A stretch of 64,000 bases of DNA from PFL42 sp963789825 (lineage in GTDB: Bacteria > Chloroflexota > Anaerolineae > Anaerolineales > E44-bin32), in assembly GCA_963789825.1 (NCBI GenBank), contig CAWBME010000004.1:1-64000 (forward strand). The letters are read 5' to 3'. The notes below the pieces were generated by a model. The model searched no databases. It was not told the DNA's origin and saw only the letters and a program-made list of their open reading frames with translations. Of the stretch, positions 54,274 through 63,191 are shown in pieces (positions within the stretch are counted from its first letter, which is position 1; the number at the start of each line of letters is the position of its first letter). The translations under genes were made by a program, and so were the position numbers.

Positions 54274-54366
54274 CATTGTACTTTTTGTATCTTTGTAGCA
54301 TTGTACTACGGATGGACGGTCTGTCAAGCCTCCGCCTGCAGGCGCCCAGGCGCTGCGTGGTACAAT
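54274..54366. promoter_or_regulatory. Divergent control region between GntR and pdxS with GTACAATG elements
   Basis: CATTGTACT occurs twice, at 54274 and 54299, 25 bases apart; read on the minus strand these are GTACAATG boxes facing the GntR gene. The opposite copy GTACAATG (about 54359) contains TACAAT (54361-54366), a -10 for pdxS. The segment 54265-54310 is unusually AT-rich. These may be binding sites for the YtrA-type regulator. Confidence 0.5.
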
Positions 54367-54402
54367 GCCGTTGAAGCGAGAGAGTTCGAGCAGGAGGCGA
54401 GA

Positions 54403-55292
54403 GTGGAGAAGGAAGTTGGCACGTTCGCCTTGAAGAAAGGCCTGGCCCAGATGCTGAAGGGCGGCGTGATCATGGACGTGGTCACGCCCGAGCACGCCAG
54501 CATCGCCGAGGAGGCCGGCGCCGTGTCGGTGATGGCCCTCGAACGCGTCCCGGCTGACATCCGCGTGCAAGGCGGCGTCGCCCGCATGAGCGACCCCGGG
54601 CTTGATCCAGAGCATCATGGATACGGTGACGTATCCCGGTGATGGCCAAGTGCCGCATCGGGCACTTCGTCGAGGCGCAGATCCTGGAGGCGATCGGCGT
54701 CGACTACATCGACGAGTCCGAGGTCCTGACCCCGGCCGACGAGCACCACCACATCGACAAGCACGCCTTCAAGGTGCCGTTCGTCTGCGGCTGCCGCAAC
54801 CTGGGCGAGGCGCTGCGGCGCATCGGCGAGGGGGCGGCCATGATCCGCACCAAGGGCGAGGCCGGCACCGGCGATGTGGTCGAGGCGGTGCGCCATGCCC
54901 GCTCGGTACTGGGCGAGATCCGCCGGCTGCAAACGATGGCGGCCGAGGAGCTGATGGCCTACGCCAAGGAGATCGGCGCGCCCTACGAGCTGGTCAAGGA
55001 GACGCGCGAGCTGGGCCGTCTGCCGGTGGTCAACTTCGCCGCCGGCGGCGTGGCCACGCCGGCCGACGCGGCGCTGATGATGCAGCTCGGCGTGGACGGC
55101 GTCTTTGTCGGCTCGGGCATCTTCAAGTCGGGCGATCCCGAACGCCGCGCCCGGGCGATCGTCGCCGCCGTCACCCACTACAACGATCCCCAGATCCTGG
55201 CCGAGGTCAGCAAGGACCTGGGCGAGCCGATGGTCGGCATCGGCGTGTCCTCACTGCACGACTCCGAGCGCCTGGCGACGCGCGGCTGGTGA
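54403..55292 (+). CDS. pdxS: Pyridoxal 5'-phosphate synthase subunit PdxS, two frameshifts
   Basis: A 295-residue synthase subunit after removing one extra base near 54602 and one near 54632. MLKGGVIMDVVTPEHASIAE and ALERVPADIRVQGGVARM hold the conserved N-terminal active-site region; VMAKCRIGHFVEAQILEA is restored across the breaks; VNFAAGGVATPADAALMMQL and FVGSGIFKSGDP are phosphate-binding loops. It builds PLP from ribose 5-phosphate, glyceraldehyde 3-phosphate and ammonia. The GTG start follows GGAGG. It works with PdxT encoded 550 bases downstream. Confidence 0.93.
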
Positions 55293-55330
55293 GCCGCGGC
55301 CCAGGCGGGGCTCCGACCTCTTAACCGGCG

Positions 55331-55843
55331 ATGCAAGCGCGTGACTGGACGCAACTGCGGCGGGCCGAGTATGCCATGCCCGATGAGGGTGCCATCGCCG
55401 CGTTCTTGAGCCGCGCCCCCTACGGCTACCTGGCCACCAGCCTCGACGACCAACCCTTCCTGCACGTCAGCTTGTTCTGGTTCGATGCGCCCCATCGGCG
55501 CATCTACTTCCATGGGGCGCGCACCGGGCGCACCTTGGAGAACCTGCGGCGCAACCCGCGGGTTTGCTTCAGCGTCGCCGAGATCGGCAGGCTGATCCCC
55601 GCCGCACACGCCTCCGATTTCGAGAACGAGTATGCCAGCGTGATCGCCTTCGGGCACGCCCGCCTGGTCGAGGCGGCCGAGGAAAAGCGAGCTGCCCTAC
55701 AGGCTCTGCTCGACAAGCACTTCCCCGACCTGCGTCCCGGGACCGACTACCAGCCCATTACCGAGGCGGAGTTGACGCGCACCAACGTCTACGCCGTGGA
55801 GATCGACGCCTGGTCGGGCAAAGAACGGTGGGTACCCGAGTGA
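55331..55843 (+). CDS. Pyridoxamine 5'-phosphate oxidase-like flavin-binding protein
   Basis: A 170-residue split-barrel protein of the PNPOx/NimA-like FMN-binding family: PYGYLATSLDDQPFLHVSLF, YFHGARTGRTLENLRRNPRV and FGHARLVEAAEEKRAALQAL. It lies between pdxS and pdxT and its stop overlaps the pdxT start (GTGA), so it is tied to vitamin B6 metabolism, perhaps as a flavin- or PLP-related oxidase or binding protein. True PdxH activity is not proven. Confidence 0.83.
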   Translation: MQARDWTQLRRAEYAMPDEGAIAAFLSRAPYGYLATSLDDQPFLHVSLFWFDAPHRRIYFHGARTGRTLENLRRNPRVCFSVAEIGRLIPAAHASDFENEYASVIAFGHARLVEAAEEKRAALQALLDKHFPDLRPGTDYQPITEAELTRTNVYAVEIDAWSGKERWVPE

Positions 55844-56430
55844 GGATCGGTGTCCTCGCCTTGCAGGGCGATTTCGCCGAACACATTGCCTCGTTGCAGC
55901 GCCTGGGGGTCGAGGCGCCGGCGATCCGCCTGCCAGCCGAACTGGACGGCCTGCAAGGGCTGGTTATCCCTGGAGGCGAGTCGACCACCATCGGCAAGCT
56001 GGCGACTCGCTTCGGCCTGATGGATCCGCTGCGCGACTTCGGCGCCGAGCGAGCGATCTGGGGCACCTGCGCCGGAGCCATCTTCCTGGCACGCGACGTT
56101 CACCGCGAGCAGCCGCTGCTGGGTCTGATGGACATCACCATCGGGCGTAATGCCTTCGGGCGCCAGGTCGACAGCTTTGAGGCCGACCTGTCGGTGGGCG
56201 CTCTCTCCGATCCGACCCGTCCGTTCCATGCCGTGTTTATCCGCGCCCCGGTTATCGAGCAGGTCGGTCCCCAGGTGGAGATTCTCGCCAGCCTGCCGCC
56301 GGCCGCCTCCGGAGGCCCCCCGCTGGTCGTCGCCGCGCGTCAGAATCGTCTGCTCGCCACCGCATTCCACCCTGAGCTCACCGGCGACGACCGCTTCCAC
56401 CAGTACTTCTGCCAGCAGGTGGCGCGTTGA
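55840..56430 (+). CDS. pdxT: Pyridoxal 5'-phosphate synthase glutaminase subunit PdxT
   Basis: A 196-residue glutaminase that supplies ammonia to PdxS. Class I glutamine amidotransferase elements are present: GVLALQGDFAEH at the start, PGGESTTIGKL, Cys77 in GTCAGAIFLA as nucleophile, and the His-Glu of FHPEL. The GTG start overlaps the upstream stop, and its own stop overlaps the next gene, so the operon is tightly coupled. Confidence 0.95.
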   Translation: MRIGVLALQGDFAEHIASLQRLGVEAPAIRLPAELDGLQGLVIPGGESTTIGKLATRFGLMDPLRDFGAERAIWGTCAGAIFLARDVHREQPLLGLMDITIGRNAFGRQVDSFEADLSVGALSDPTRPFHAVFIRAPVIEQVGPQVEILASLPPAASGGPPLVVAARQNRLLATAFHPELTGDDRFHQYFCQQVAR

Positions 56431-57458
56431 TCCGCCCCTTCGACTGGCGCGATCTCTCCCTGCTGCATCGACTGCGCAACCGCGGCCTGTGCCTCGATGC
56501 CCAGCTGGCCTACACCCGCGGGCCGAACACGCTGCAGCATGCGCTGCTCGACTCCCTCAACCCTGTTCTGACCGCACACACGTTAGTCGGGCGCAGCCAG
56601 AGTGCCGACGCGCCTGATTGCCTCGGGCAGTATATGTACCGCCATCAGGACGCCCTCGCCCGAGTGACCTTCGTCAGCCCGGAACAGGCGCTCGGCGAAG
56701 CGAGCGGGATCCAGTTGCTCGACGGGCTGACCCGATCGGCTGGCAGCCAGGGTGCGCGGCATCTGGTGGCTGAGGTCGACGAGCATCTGCCAGCGTTTCA
56801 AGCGCTGCGGGAGGCCGGGTTCGCCGTCTATGCCCGTCAGCGGATCTGGCGGCTGGAGGCGTCGCCCGGGGAAATGCCGGAAGGTACCTCCCGCGAGCTC
56901 GAGCCGTCAAGCACGGCCTGGCGGCACGAGCAGGCCAGTGACGAGCCGGCATTGACCCTGCTGTATGCCAACCTGGTGCCTGCCCTGGTGCAACAGGTCG
57001 AGGCACCTCCCCGCCGCAACGGCCGCGGCTGGGTTCACGCCCACCAAGGCGAGCTTCTCGGTTACCTCAATGTCGACCGCGGGCCGCTGGGCACCTGGGT
57101 TCAACCCTACTTGCATCCAGCGGCGGAGGCCGTCGAGCAGCTGCTACGGACCTTCCTCGCCGCCCTCGAGACCCGCCCCGGGCGCCCGCTCTTCCTCGTC
57201 GTCCGCTCCTACCAGGGCTGGCTCAACGACGTGCTCGAGCGCCTCGGCCTGCAGCCGGCATCCGACCAGGCGGTGATGGTGCGCAGAATGGTCGTGCCGA
57301 TCCGCCAGCAGGCCGCCATCGAGCGGGCTCCGGCAGGCGTGACGGTCAAGACCACCTCCCCGATGGCGCACTTCGTGGCCGAAACGCCTTCTGATCCCCC
57401 GGCCAGCACCAGCCCTCGGCCGGGCGATCTATCGTCGGGTCACCCGGCCCAGGGTTGA
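56427..57458 (+). CDS. GNAT-like acyltransferase of unknown substrate
   Basis: A 343-residue protein beginning at a TTG that overlaps the pdxT stop. The overall pattern (MIRPFDWRDLSLLHRLRNRG and a second half with GWVHAHQGELLGYLNV) resembles tandem GNAT domains, but the acetyl-CoA loop (Q/RxxGxG/A) is weak. The last 40 residues are Pro/Ser/Thr-rich. It is co-transcribed with pdxS-pdxT, though a B6 role is not evident. It could be a degenerate acetyltransferase. Confidence 0.58.
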   Translation: MIRPFDWRDLSLLHRLRNRGLCLDAQLAYTRGPNTLQHALLDSLNPVLTAHTLVGRSQSADAPDCLGQYMYRHQDALARVTFVSPEQALGEASGIQLLDGLTRSAGSQGARHLVAEVDEHLPAFQALREAGFAVYARQRIWRLEASPGEMPEGTSRELEPSSTAWRHEQASDEPALTLLYANLVPALVQQVEAPPRRNGRGWVHAHQGELLGYLNVDRGPLGTWVQPYLHPAAEAVEQLLRTFLAALETRPGRPLFLVVRSYQGWLNDVLERLGLQPASDQAVMVRRMVVPIRQQAAIERAPAGVTVKTTSPMAHFVAETPSDPPASTSPRPGDLSSGHPAQG

Positions 57459-57537
57459 CCGGCAAGTCAGGCGGCGTGCGGCAACCCGGGCTCTCCGTCC
57501 CGCGACTCTCCAACCAATTGCTTGGCCTGCAACCCGT

Positions 57538-59778
57538 ATGAGTGCGACAGGGCCAGAGAGCGCACTCCCCGGTCTGCCCTCCTTCCGAAGGCTTGCCCAG
57601 GTTGTCGCCCTCAGCTTCGCCCCCTCATTGCTGGTGATGCTCGACCGCTGGGTGGTGCCCATCGAAGTCGCCGAGCCGTTGGGCTGCCGCTGGAACCTGT
57701 TCTGCGCCGGACACCGCCCGCTGTACTTGCTGTTGATCCTGCCGCTGGCGGCGCTGACCATCGCGACGGTCGCTCGGTGGCCGGGCGAGGCGATCCTCTC
57801 CGACCCGGGACGCAATCCGCGTGCCCCCACCTTTCGTCGGATGCCTCGCAGCATGGCGAGCCTTGCCTGGCTGCTCAGGATTCTCGGCGGCGGAGCCATG
57901 CTGGCAGCCATCATCCACGGCCAACTGGTGAGGCAAACACCAGGCTGGGCCTATGCCATCGGCTACTCCATGTTTCTGTGCGGCTGGCTCGTCTCTGGAG
58001 GTTCCCTCCCCTCGCCGCGCGGTTGGTCCTTGAGGGACAGCGCGGAGACGGTTGCCGCCATGCTGGCCATCGGCGCTGCAGTCGCCGGCGCGCGAGCGTC
58101 TTCCCTGCATCCAACCGGAGGGACTGCCCTCATCCTGGGCGCAGCACTGCTGTCCTTTGGGATGTGCCTACGCTGGCGCAGGATTCGCCTCCCTGGCCTC
58201 TGGCTGTCAACACTGGCGCTGTGCACCTACAGCCTGTTTCTCACCGCGTGGTGGTTCGTCGCCATCGGTGACGAATTCAGCTTCTACAACATCGCCAGCC
58301 AACTTGCCGCGCACTTCGACCTCGCGACGATCGGCAATGCCTTGTACGAGGCCCAGGGTGTCTATGGTTCTCACCCTCAATTCTCCTCCCTGCTGCAGGC
58401 GCTCTCGCTGCAGCTGTGGGGGGATACGCTCTTCGGCTGGCGCTTCGGCGGGCTCTGCCTTACCGCCCTCAGCCTCACCTTGCTCTTTCCGTTCTATCGG
58501 ACGCTCGGGGGCCGAGCGTTTGCGGTGTATGCGTTGTTCCTCCTGGCAGCGTCACCTTATCTGATGTCGTTCGTGAAGATTGGCTACAACAACCTTCAGG
58601 CCTTCTTCACCCTCGCCCTGGCACTGGCAGCCGCGACCTGGGCGATTCATACACCAACCGTCGGTGCGTATGCGCTGGCCGGGGCCGCCGTCGGCTTGGG
58701 GTTCTACGTCTACCCCGGAGCGCTGCTCACGCTGCCCGTCCCGCTGCTGCTTCTCGGGATGCTCGGATCAACAGCGGTCCGAGGCAGCTGGAGGAGGTGG
58801 GCGGTGCTAGCTCTTGTTCTGCTGGCGACGGCTTTGCCCATGGTCGTTCAGCCGGAGTTCTGGGTCACCAAGATCGGTGGGCTGTGGCTCAATCAGCCCG
58901 TTCTACGGGACGCACCCAGTGCGGCCCTGCGCCACATGACGGGCAACCTGGTCGATGCCGCACTCGCGCCGCTCTGGCTCGCCGACGAGTCTCACTTCGT
59001 CGCAGTAGGCTATCTGGATCCACTGGCGGCCGGCCTGGGGTTGATCGGGGCGGGGGTCCTCCTTCGCCGCGGGGAGCCGCGTCGAACGGCTCGCTATCTG
59101 CTCACCAGCTTCGGATTGCTGGTCCTGCTCGCCGGCGTCTTCCACGATCGGCCGTTTCCTCCGACGACGCGCATGTTTGTCATCCTGCCCCTCCTGGTCA
59201 CCTTTCCGGCCCTGGGCATAGCCTGGATTCTGTCCATGCTGCGCGATCTGAACTGGCGCAGACGGCAGGTGCAGTGGGCGGAAGCCCTGATACTGGTCGG
59301 GATCCTCGCCCTGGCGCTGGTCCAAGCCTACCCGCTCTCCCGGGTCCGGATGGCGCCCCGCTACCAGTCCTTCCAGGTGTTGTTGTTGCGCGAGGCCAGG
59401 CGCCTGTTCGAGGCCGGGCCGGAGGAAGCCCGACTGGTGATTGTCACCCAGCCCGAACGCCCGCTGCAGGCGTCAATCGAACAGCTGCTTCGCCTAAACG
59501 AGATACCGATCAGGCCAGGACAGTTGCGCGAGGTTTCCGCCTCGGCCCCCCAGGGCCAACTGACGCACGATCCAAGCGCATTGGTCCTGGTTGCTCCGTG
59601 GGTGCCCGAGGCGGAGCAGGCCGAGCTGGAGTCGGCCCTGCAAGCTTCCGGCAGAAGCCCGTGCCGTTTCCGCGAATTCGCTGGGGGAGGTGCGGCTGCT
59701 GCTCTGGGCGCCCCCAGAGTGGAAGGGCTTCTGCCAGCAGGCCAACCTGCAGGTGCACTGAAGGCGAAGGTAGAATAG
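57538..59778 (+). CDS. GT39-like polytopic membrane protein with soluble C-terminus
   Basis: A 746-residue protein with about 12-14 transmembrane segments followed by a soluble domain of some 140 residues. The loop IGDEFSFYNIASQLA (about residue 241) has the acidic pair of the GT-C/ArnT-like glycosyltransferases. It would modify an exported polymer or lipid with a sugar from a polyprenol donor. A second protein of this class is at 41570-43594. Start is the ATG at 57538; the ribosome site is weak. Confidence 0.7.
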   Translation: MSATGPESALPGLPSFRRLAQVVALSFAPSLLVMLDRWVVPIEVAEPLGCRWNLFCAGHRPLYLLLILPLAALTIATVARWPGEAILSDPGRNPRAPTFRRMPRSMASLAWLLRILGGGAMLAAIIHGQLVRQTPGWAYAIGYSMFLCGWLVSGGSLPSPRGWSLRDSAETVAAMLAIGAAVAGARASSLHPTGGTALILGAALLSFGMCLRWRRIRLPGLWLSTLALCTYSLFLTAWWFVAIGDEFSFYNIASQLAAHFDLATIGNALYEAQGVYGSHPQFSSLLQALSLQLWGDTLFGWRFGGLCLTALSLTLLFPFYRTLGGRAFAVYALFLLAASPYLMSFVKIGYNNLQAFFTLALALAAATWAIHTPTVGAYALAGAAVGLGFYVYPGALLTLPVPLLLLGMLGSTAVRGSWRRWAVLALVLLATALPMVVQPEFWVTKIGGLWLNQPVLRDAPSAALRHMTGNLVDAALAPLWLADESHFVAVGYLDPLAAGLGLIGAGVLLRRGEPRRTARYLLTSFGLLVLLAGVFHDRPFPPTTRMFVILPLLVTFPALGIAWILSMLRDLNWRRRQVQWAEALILVGILALALVQAYPLSRVRMAPRYQSFQVLLLREARRLFEAGPEEARLVIVTQPERPLQASIEQLLRLNEIPIRPGQLREVSASAPQGQLTHDPSALVLVAPWVPEAEQAELESALQASGRSPCRFREFAGGGAAAALGAPRVEGLLPAGQPAGALKAKVE
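59771..59776 (+). promoter_or_regulatory. Possible -10 element for the ATPase-tmk operon
   Basis: TAGAAT overlaps the end of the membrane-protein gene, 29 bases from the ATPase start; no clear -35 partner. Candidate only. Confidence 0.3.
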
Positions 59779-59804
59779 GGTCGGACGAGGGGCCCCACCC
59801 GAGA

Positions 59805-61401
59805 ATGGCACCCGGAAGACGCATCACCGACAACCTGGACGCGCTGCTCGAGGTCCTGCCCAGGGAGCTCAAGCAGCGCCTGCTCGAGATCGATCGGTCC
59901 GACGACCTGCTGGAAGTGATCCTCGACCTCGGCCGCGTGCCGACGGCGCGCTTCGTCGATGGCGAGGTGCCGCTGCAGGAGCGCGAGACGCAGCCCGAGG
60001 ACATCGAGTACGTCGTCTCCCGCATCGGCGAGTTCGACGCCGACAACCGGGCCGGGATGGAACGCACGTTGCATCGGATCTCGGCCATCCGCAACCGGCA
60101 CGACCGGATCGTTGGGCTCACCTGCCGCGTCGGGCGCGCGGTGTACGGCACGATCGACATCATCCAGGACCTGATCGGGAGCGGCAAGTCGGTGCTGCTG
60201 GTCGGCCGTCCGGGGGTCGGCAAGACCACCATGCTGCGCGAGGCCGCCCGCATCCTGGCCGAGGACAAGCGGGTGGTGATCGTCGATACCTCGAACGAGA
60301 TCGCCGGCGATGGCGACGTACCGCACCCGGCGATCGGCCGCTCCCGCCGGATGCAGGTGCGCAAGCCGAACCTGCAGCACGAAGTGATGATCGAGGCGGT
60401 CGAGAATCACAATCCCGAGGTCATTGTGATCGACGAGATCGGCCGCGAGCTCGAGGCGGTGGCCGCCCGCACCATTGCCGAGCGCGGCGTGCAGCTGATT
60501 GGCACAGCCCACGGCAACACGCTCGAGAACTTGCTGCTCAACCCCACGCTGTCCGACCTCGTGGGAGGCATTGAATCGGTCACATTGTCGGATGAGGAGG
60601 CCCGCCGACGCGGCACACAGAAGACGGTGCTCGAGCGCCGGGCGGCCCCGACCTTCGACATCCTGATCGAGATCATTGACCGAGATCGCGCTGGCGGTGC
60701 AGCACGACGTGGCGACGGCCGTCGATGCCATGCTGCGTGGCCGACCGATGCCGCCCGAGATCCGCAGCCTGGACGACCAGGGCGAGGTGCGCCTCGAGGC
60801 CGCCCCGCCGGCCAGCTCGGCCCGCATCGGCGAGCGCGGCTACCGGCGCCAAGCCGCACAGCCTTCGATGGCCCCGGGCGAGGACAACGGCCTGCCCTTC
60901 TCGCCGACGCCACCGCACATGCCCGGCAGCCCGTTGAGCCCGGTGCGCGTCTACGCCTACGGCGTGGCACGCAACCGGCTGAGAACCGCCGCTCGGCGGC
61001 TGCATGTTCCGGCGATCCTGGTCGACGACCCCAGCGAGGCCGAGGTGATCGTCACGCTGCGCGCCTACTACCGCCGCCATCAGAAGCTGATCGCCGACGC
61101 CGAGGCCCGCCGCATGCCGATCTACGTCCTGCGCGCCAACACCTCGGGACAGATGGAGAACTTCCTTACCGACCTGTTCAGCCTGGAGGCAGGCCCCAGC
61201 CAGGAACCGGAACTGGACGTCGCGCTGCAGGAGACGCAGCAGGCGATCAGCGCCGTTCTCAATGGCGCTCACTCGGTTGACTTATCTCCCTCGTCATCGT
61301 ACATTCGGCGCCTGCAGCACCAGCTGGCGCGTCAGGCGAACCTGGTGTCCCACTCCTACGGCAAGGAACCCAACCGGCGCGTGCGCATCTTCCGGAATTG
61401 A
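59805..61401 (+). CDS. AAA-type ATPase with C-terminal R3H domain, one frameshift
   Basis: A 531-residue protein after removing one extra base near 60690. The N-terminal ATPase is like SpoIIIAA: GRPGVGKTTMLREAARIL is Walker A, VIVIDEIGRELEAVAARTIA Walker B. The C-terminus ends in an R3H nucleic-acid-binding domain (SSSYIRRLQHQLARQANLVS, then RRVRIFR). The arrangement suggests an ATPase acting on single-stranded nucleic acid. It precedes tmk by one base, so the two are coupled. Confidence 0.85.
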
Positions 61402-61402
61402 A

Positions 61403-62032
61403 ATGTTCATCACCCTGGAAGGACCGGATGGCTGCGGCAAGTCCACGCAGGTGCGCCTGCTGGCGCAGCACCTGCGCACGCTGGGGCTGGATGTCCTGCA
61501 GACGCGCGAACCAGGCGGGACGGCCATCAGCGACCAGATTCGCCAGGTGCTGACCGACCTGTCCAACACGCCAATGCACCCGCGCACCGAGATCCTGCTG
61601 TTCTCGGCCTCGCGCGCTCAACTGTGCCATGAGGTCATCCGTCCGCACCTGCAGGCCGGCGGCACGGTGCTGTCCGACCGTTTCTTCGACTCGACCTTCG
61701 CCTACCAGGGCTACGGCCATCGCCTCGATCTCGAAGCGCTGCGCGCCATCACCACCTTCGCCACCGGCGGGTTGATCCCGGACATTACGTTTCTACTCGA
61801 CATCCCGGCGGAGGAAGGGCTGCTGCGGCGCAAGCAGCACGGCGGCTGGAATCGTCTCGATGCCTACAACCTCGAGTTCCACGAGCGCGTGCGTCAGGGC
61901 TATCTGGCCCTGGCCCAGGCTGAGCCGCAGCGCTGGCTGACGATCGACGCCCGGCCATCGGTCGAGGCCATTCAGCAGGAGCTGCAGCGCCTGCTCGCGG
62001 CGCGCCTGCCCGCACTCCAGCCACCGGCCTAG
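61403..62032 (+). CDS. tmk: Thymidylate kinase
   Basis: A 209-residue dTMP kinase. The P-loop GPDGCGKST is at residues 7-15; TREPGGTAISDQIR is the DRx/REPGG substrate motif; LSDRFFDSTFAYQGYGH supplies the DR-Y region. It phosphorylates dTMP to dTDP. The ATG directly follows the R3H ATPase stop codon. Normal length and no defect. Confidence 0.95.
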   Translation: MFITLEGPDGCGKSTQVRLLAQHLRTLGLDVLQTREPGGTAISDQIRQVLTDLSNTPMHPRTEILLFSASRAQLCHEVIRPHLQAGGTVLSDRFFDSTFAYQGYGHRLDLEALRAITTFATGGLIPDITFLLDIPAEEGLLRRKQHGGWNRLDAYNLEFHERVRQGYLALAQAEPQRWLTIDARPSVEAIQQELQRLLAARLPALQPPA

Positions 62033-62144
62033 GCCTAGCCACAGCCTCGCTGCCTCAAGCTGAGCGGCTCTGGCTCCCTCCTCGTTGAAGGGGAGGGAGT
62101 GGACCCTCCCATCTGCACAGGAAGGAGATCCAGGAGCGCTTCTC

Positions 62145-62902
62145 ATGACCGAACGCCCACCCTGCCAGGATCCGCAATGGGACGATGACGTCAGCCAGCA
62201 GTTCATCGAGCTTGGCGCGTACTGCGTGCCAGACCGAGAACTGCAGAGGCGTGTGCTGACGGACCTGGTCCCCGAACGACCGGGACCGCAGACGCTGATC
62301 GAACTGGGATGCGGCGAAGGGTTCCTGGCGGAACAGCTTCTGGAGCGGTTCCCCGACTATCGGTTGCTCGCATTGGATGGGTCACCCAAGATGCTGCAGA
62401 TCGCCTCCGCCCGGCTTGCCCGCTTCGGCAACCGGGCGCGTTGTCTGGGATTTTCACTGGCCGAACGCAGTTGGCGCACCGCCGACGGCGACGCACTGGC
62501 CATTCTCTCCTCCCTGACCCTGCACCACCTCACTGGGCCCGAGAAGTTCGAGCTGTTCCATGACCTGGAAGCGATGCTGGCGCCGGGTGGCCTGCTGGCG
62601 ATTGCCGACCTGGTGCAGCCTGCGCATCCGCAGGGAGTCAGACTTGGCGGCTGACGCCTGGGATGAAGCCGTCCGGCAGCGGGCGCTCAAGATCGACGGG
62701 CGGCTGGACGCCTACCAGCCGGTTCGAGGATGGGCAGTGGAACACCTTTCGCTATCCCGATCCGGACGACATCGATCATCCTTCCGGTCTGTTCGAGCAG
62801 CTGCTCTGGCTGCAACAAGCCGGGCTTGTCGCCGTGGACGTGCACTGGATGCGCGCCGGCCAAGCGATCTTCAGCGCATGGAAGCCTGATCCCCCTGGAT
62901 GA
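62145..62902 (+). CDS. Class I SAM methyltransferase, two frameshifts
   Basis: A 251-residue methyltransferase after removing one extra base in a GGG run near 62634 and one near 62719. Motif I is LIELGCGEGFLAEQLL, with YRLLALDGSPKMLQIA and LAILSSLTLHHLTGPEKF after it. After correction the C-terminal part reads RFEDGQWNTFRYPDPDDIDH and ends EAWKP-like (FSAWKPDPPG). AGGAG lies upstream of the ATG. Substrate unknown. Confidence 0.82.
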
Positions 62903-63191
62903 TCGCTCCCACCCCGGCCTGCCTCGCCCGCGCGGCCGCCTGAGCCCCAGCGAGGGAGGCTGAACGGGAGAGCGCCGGAAACGCCGGCTCCCGGCAGCCG
63001 TGGGGTCCTCTGTCGATAGGCCGGCCTGCCCGGGCGGCGCCTGGACGGCAAGCAGAGGGGCGAACCGGCCATCCCCTTGCTCCCCCCGTTTCACGCACAG
63101 CAGCGTGGCGCGGTGGAAACCGCGATAGGAGAGAGCGACGAGGATCCGGCGAGATGCATCGGTGGCCGCAGGGTGCATTTCTGTGTGGTGG

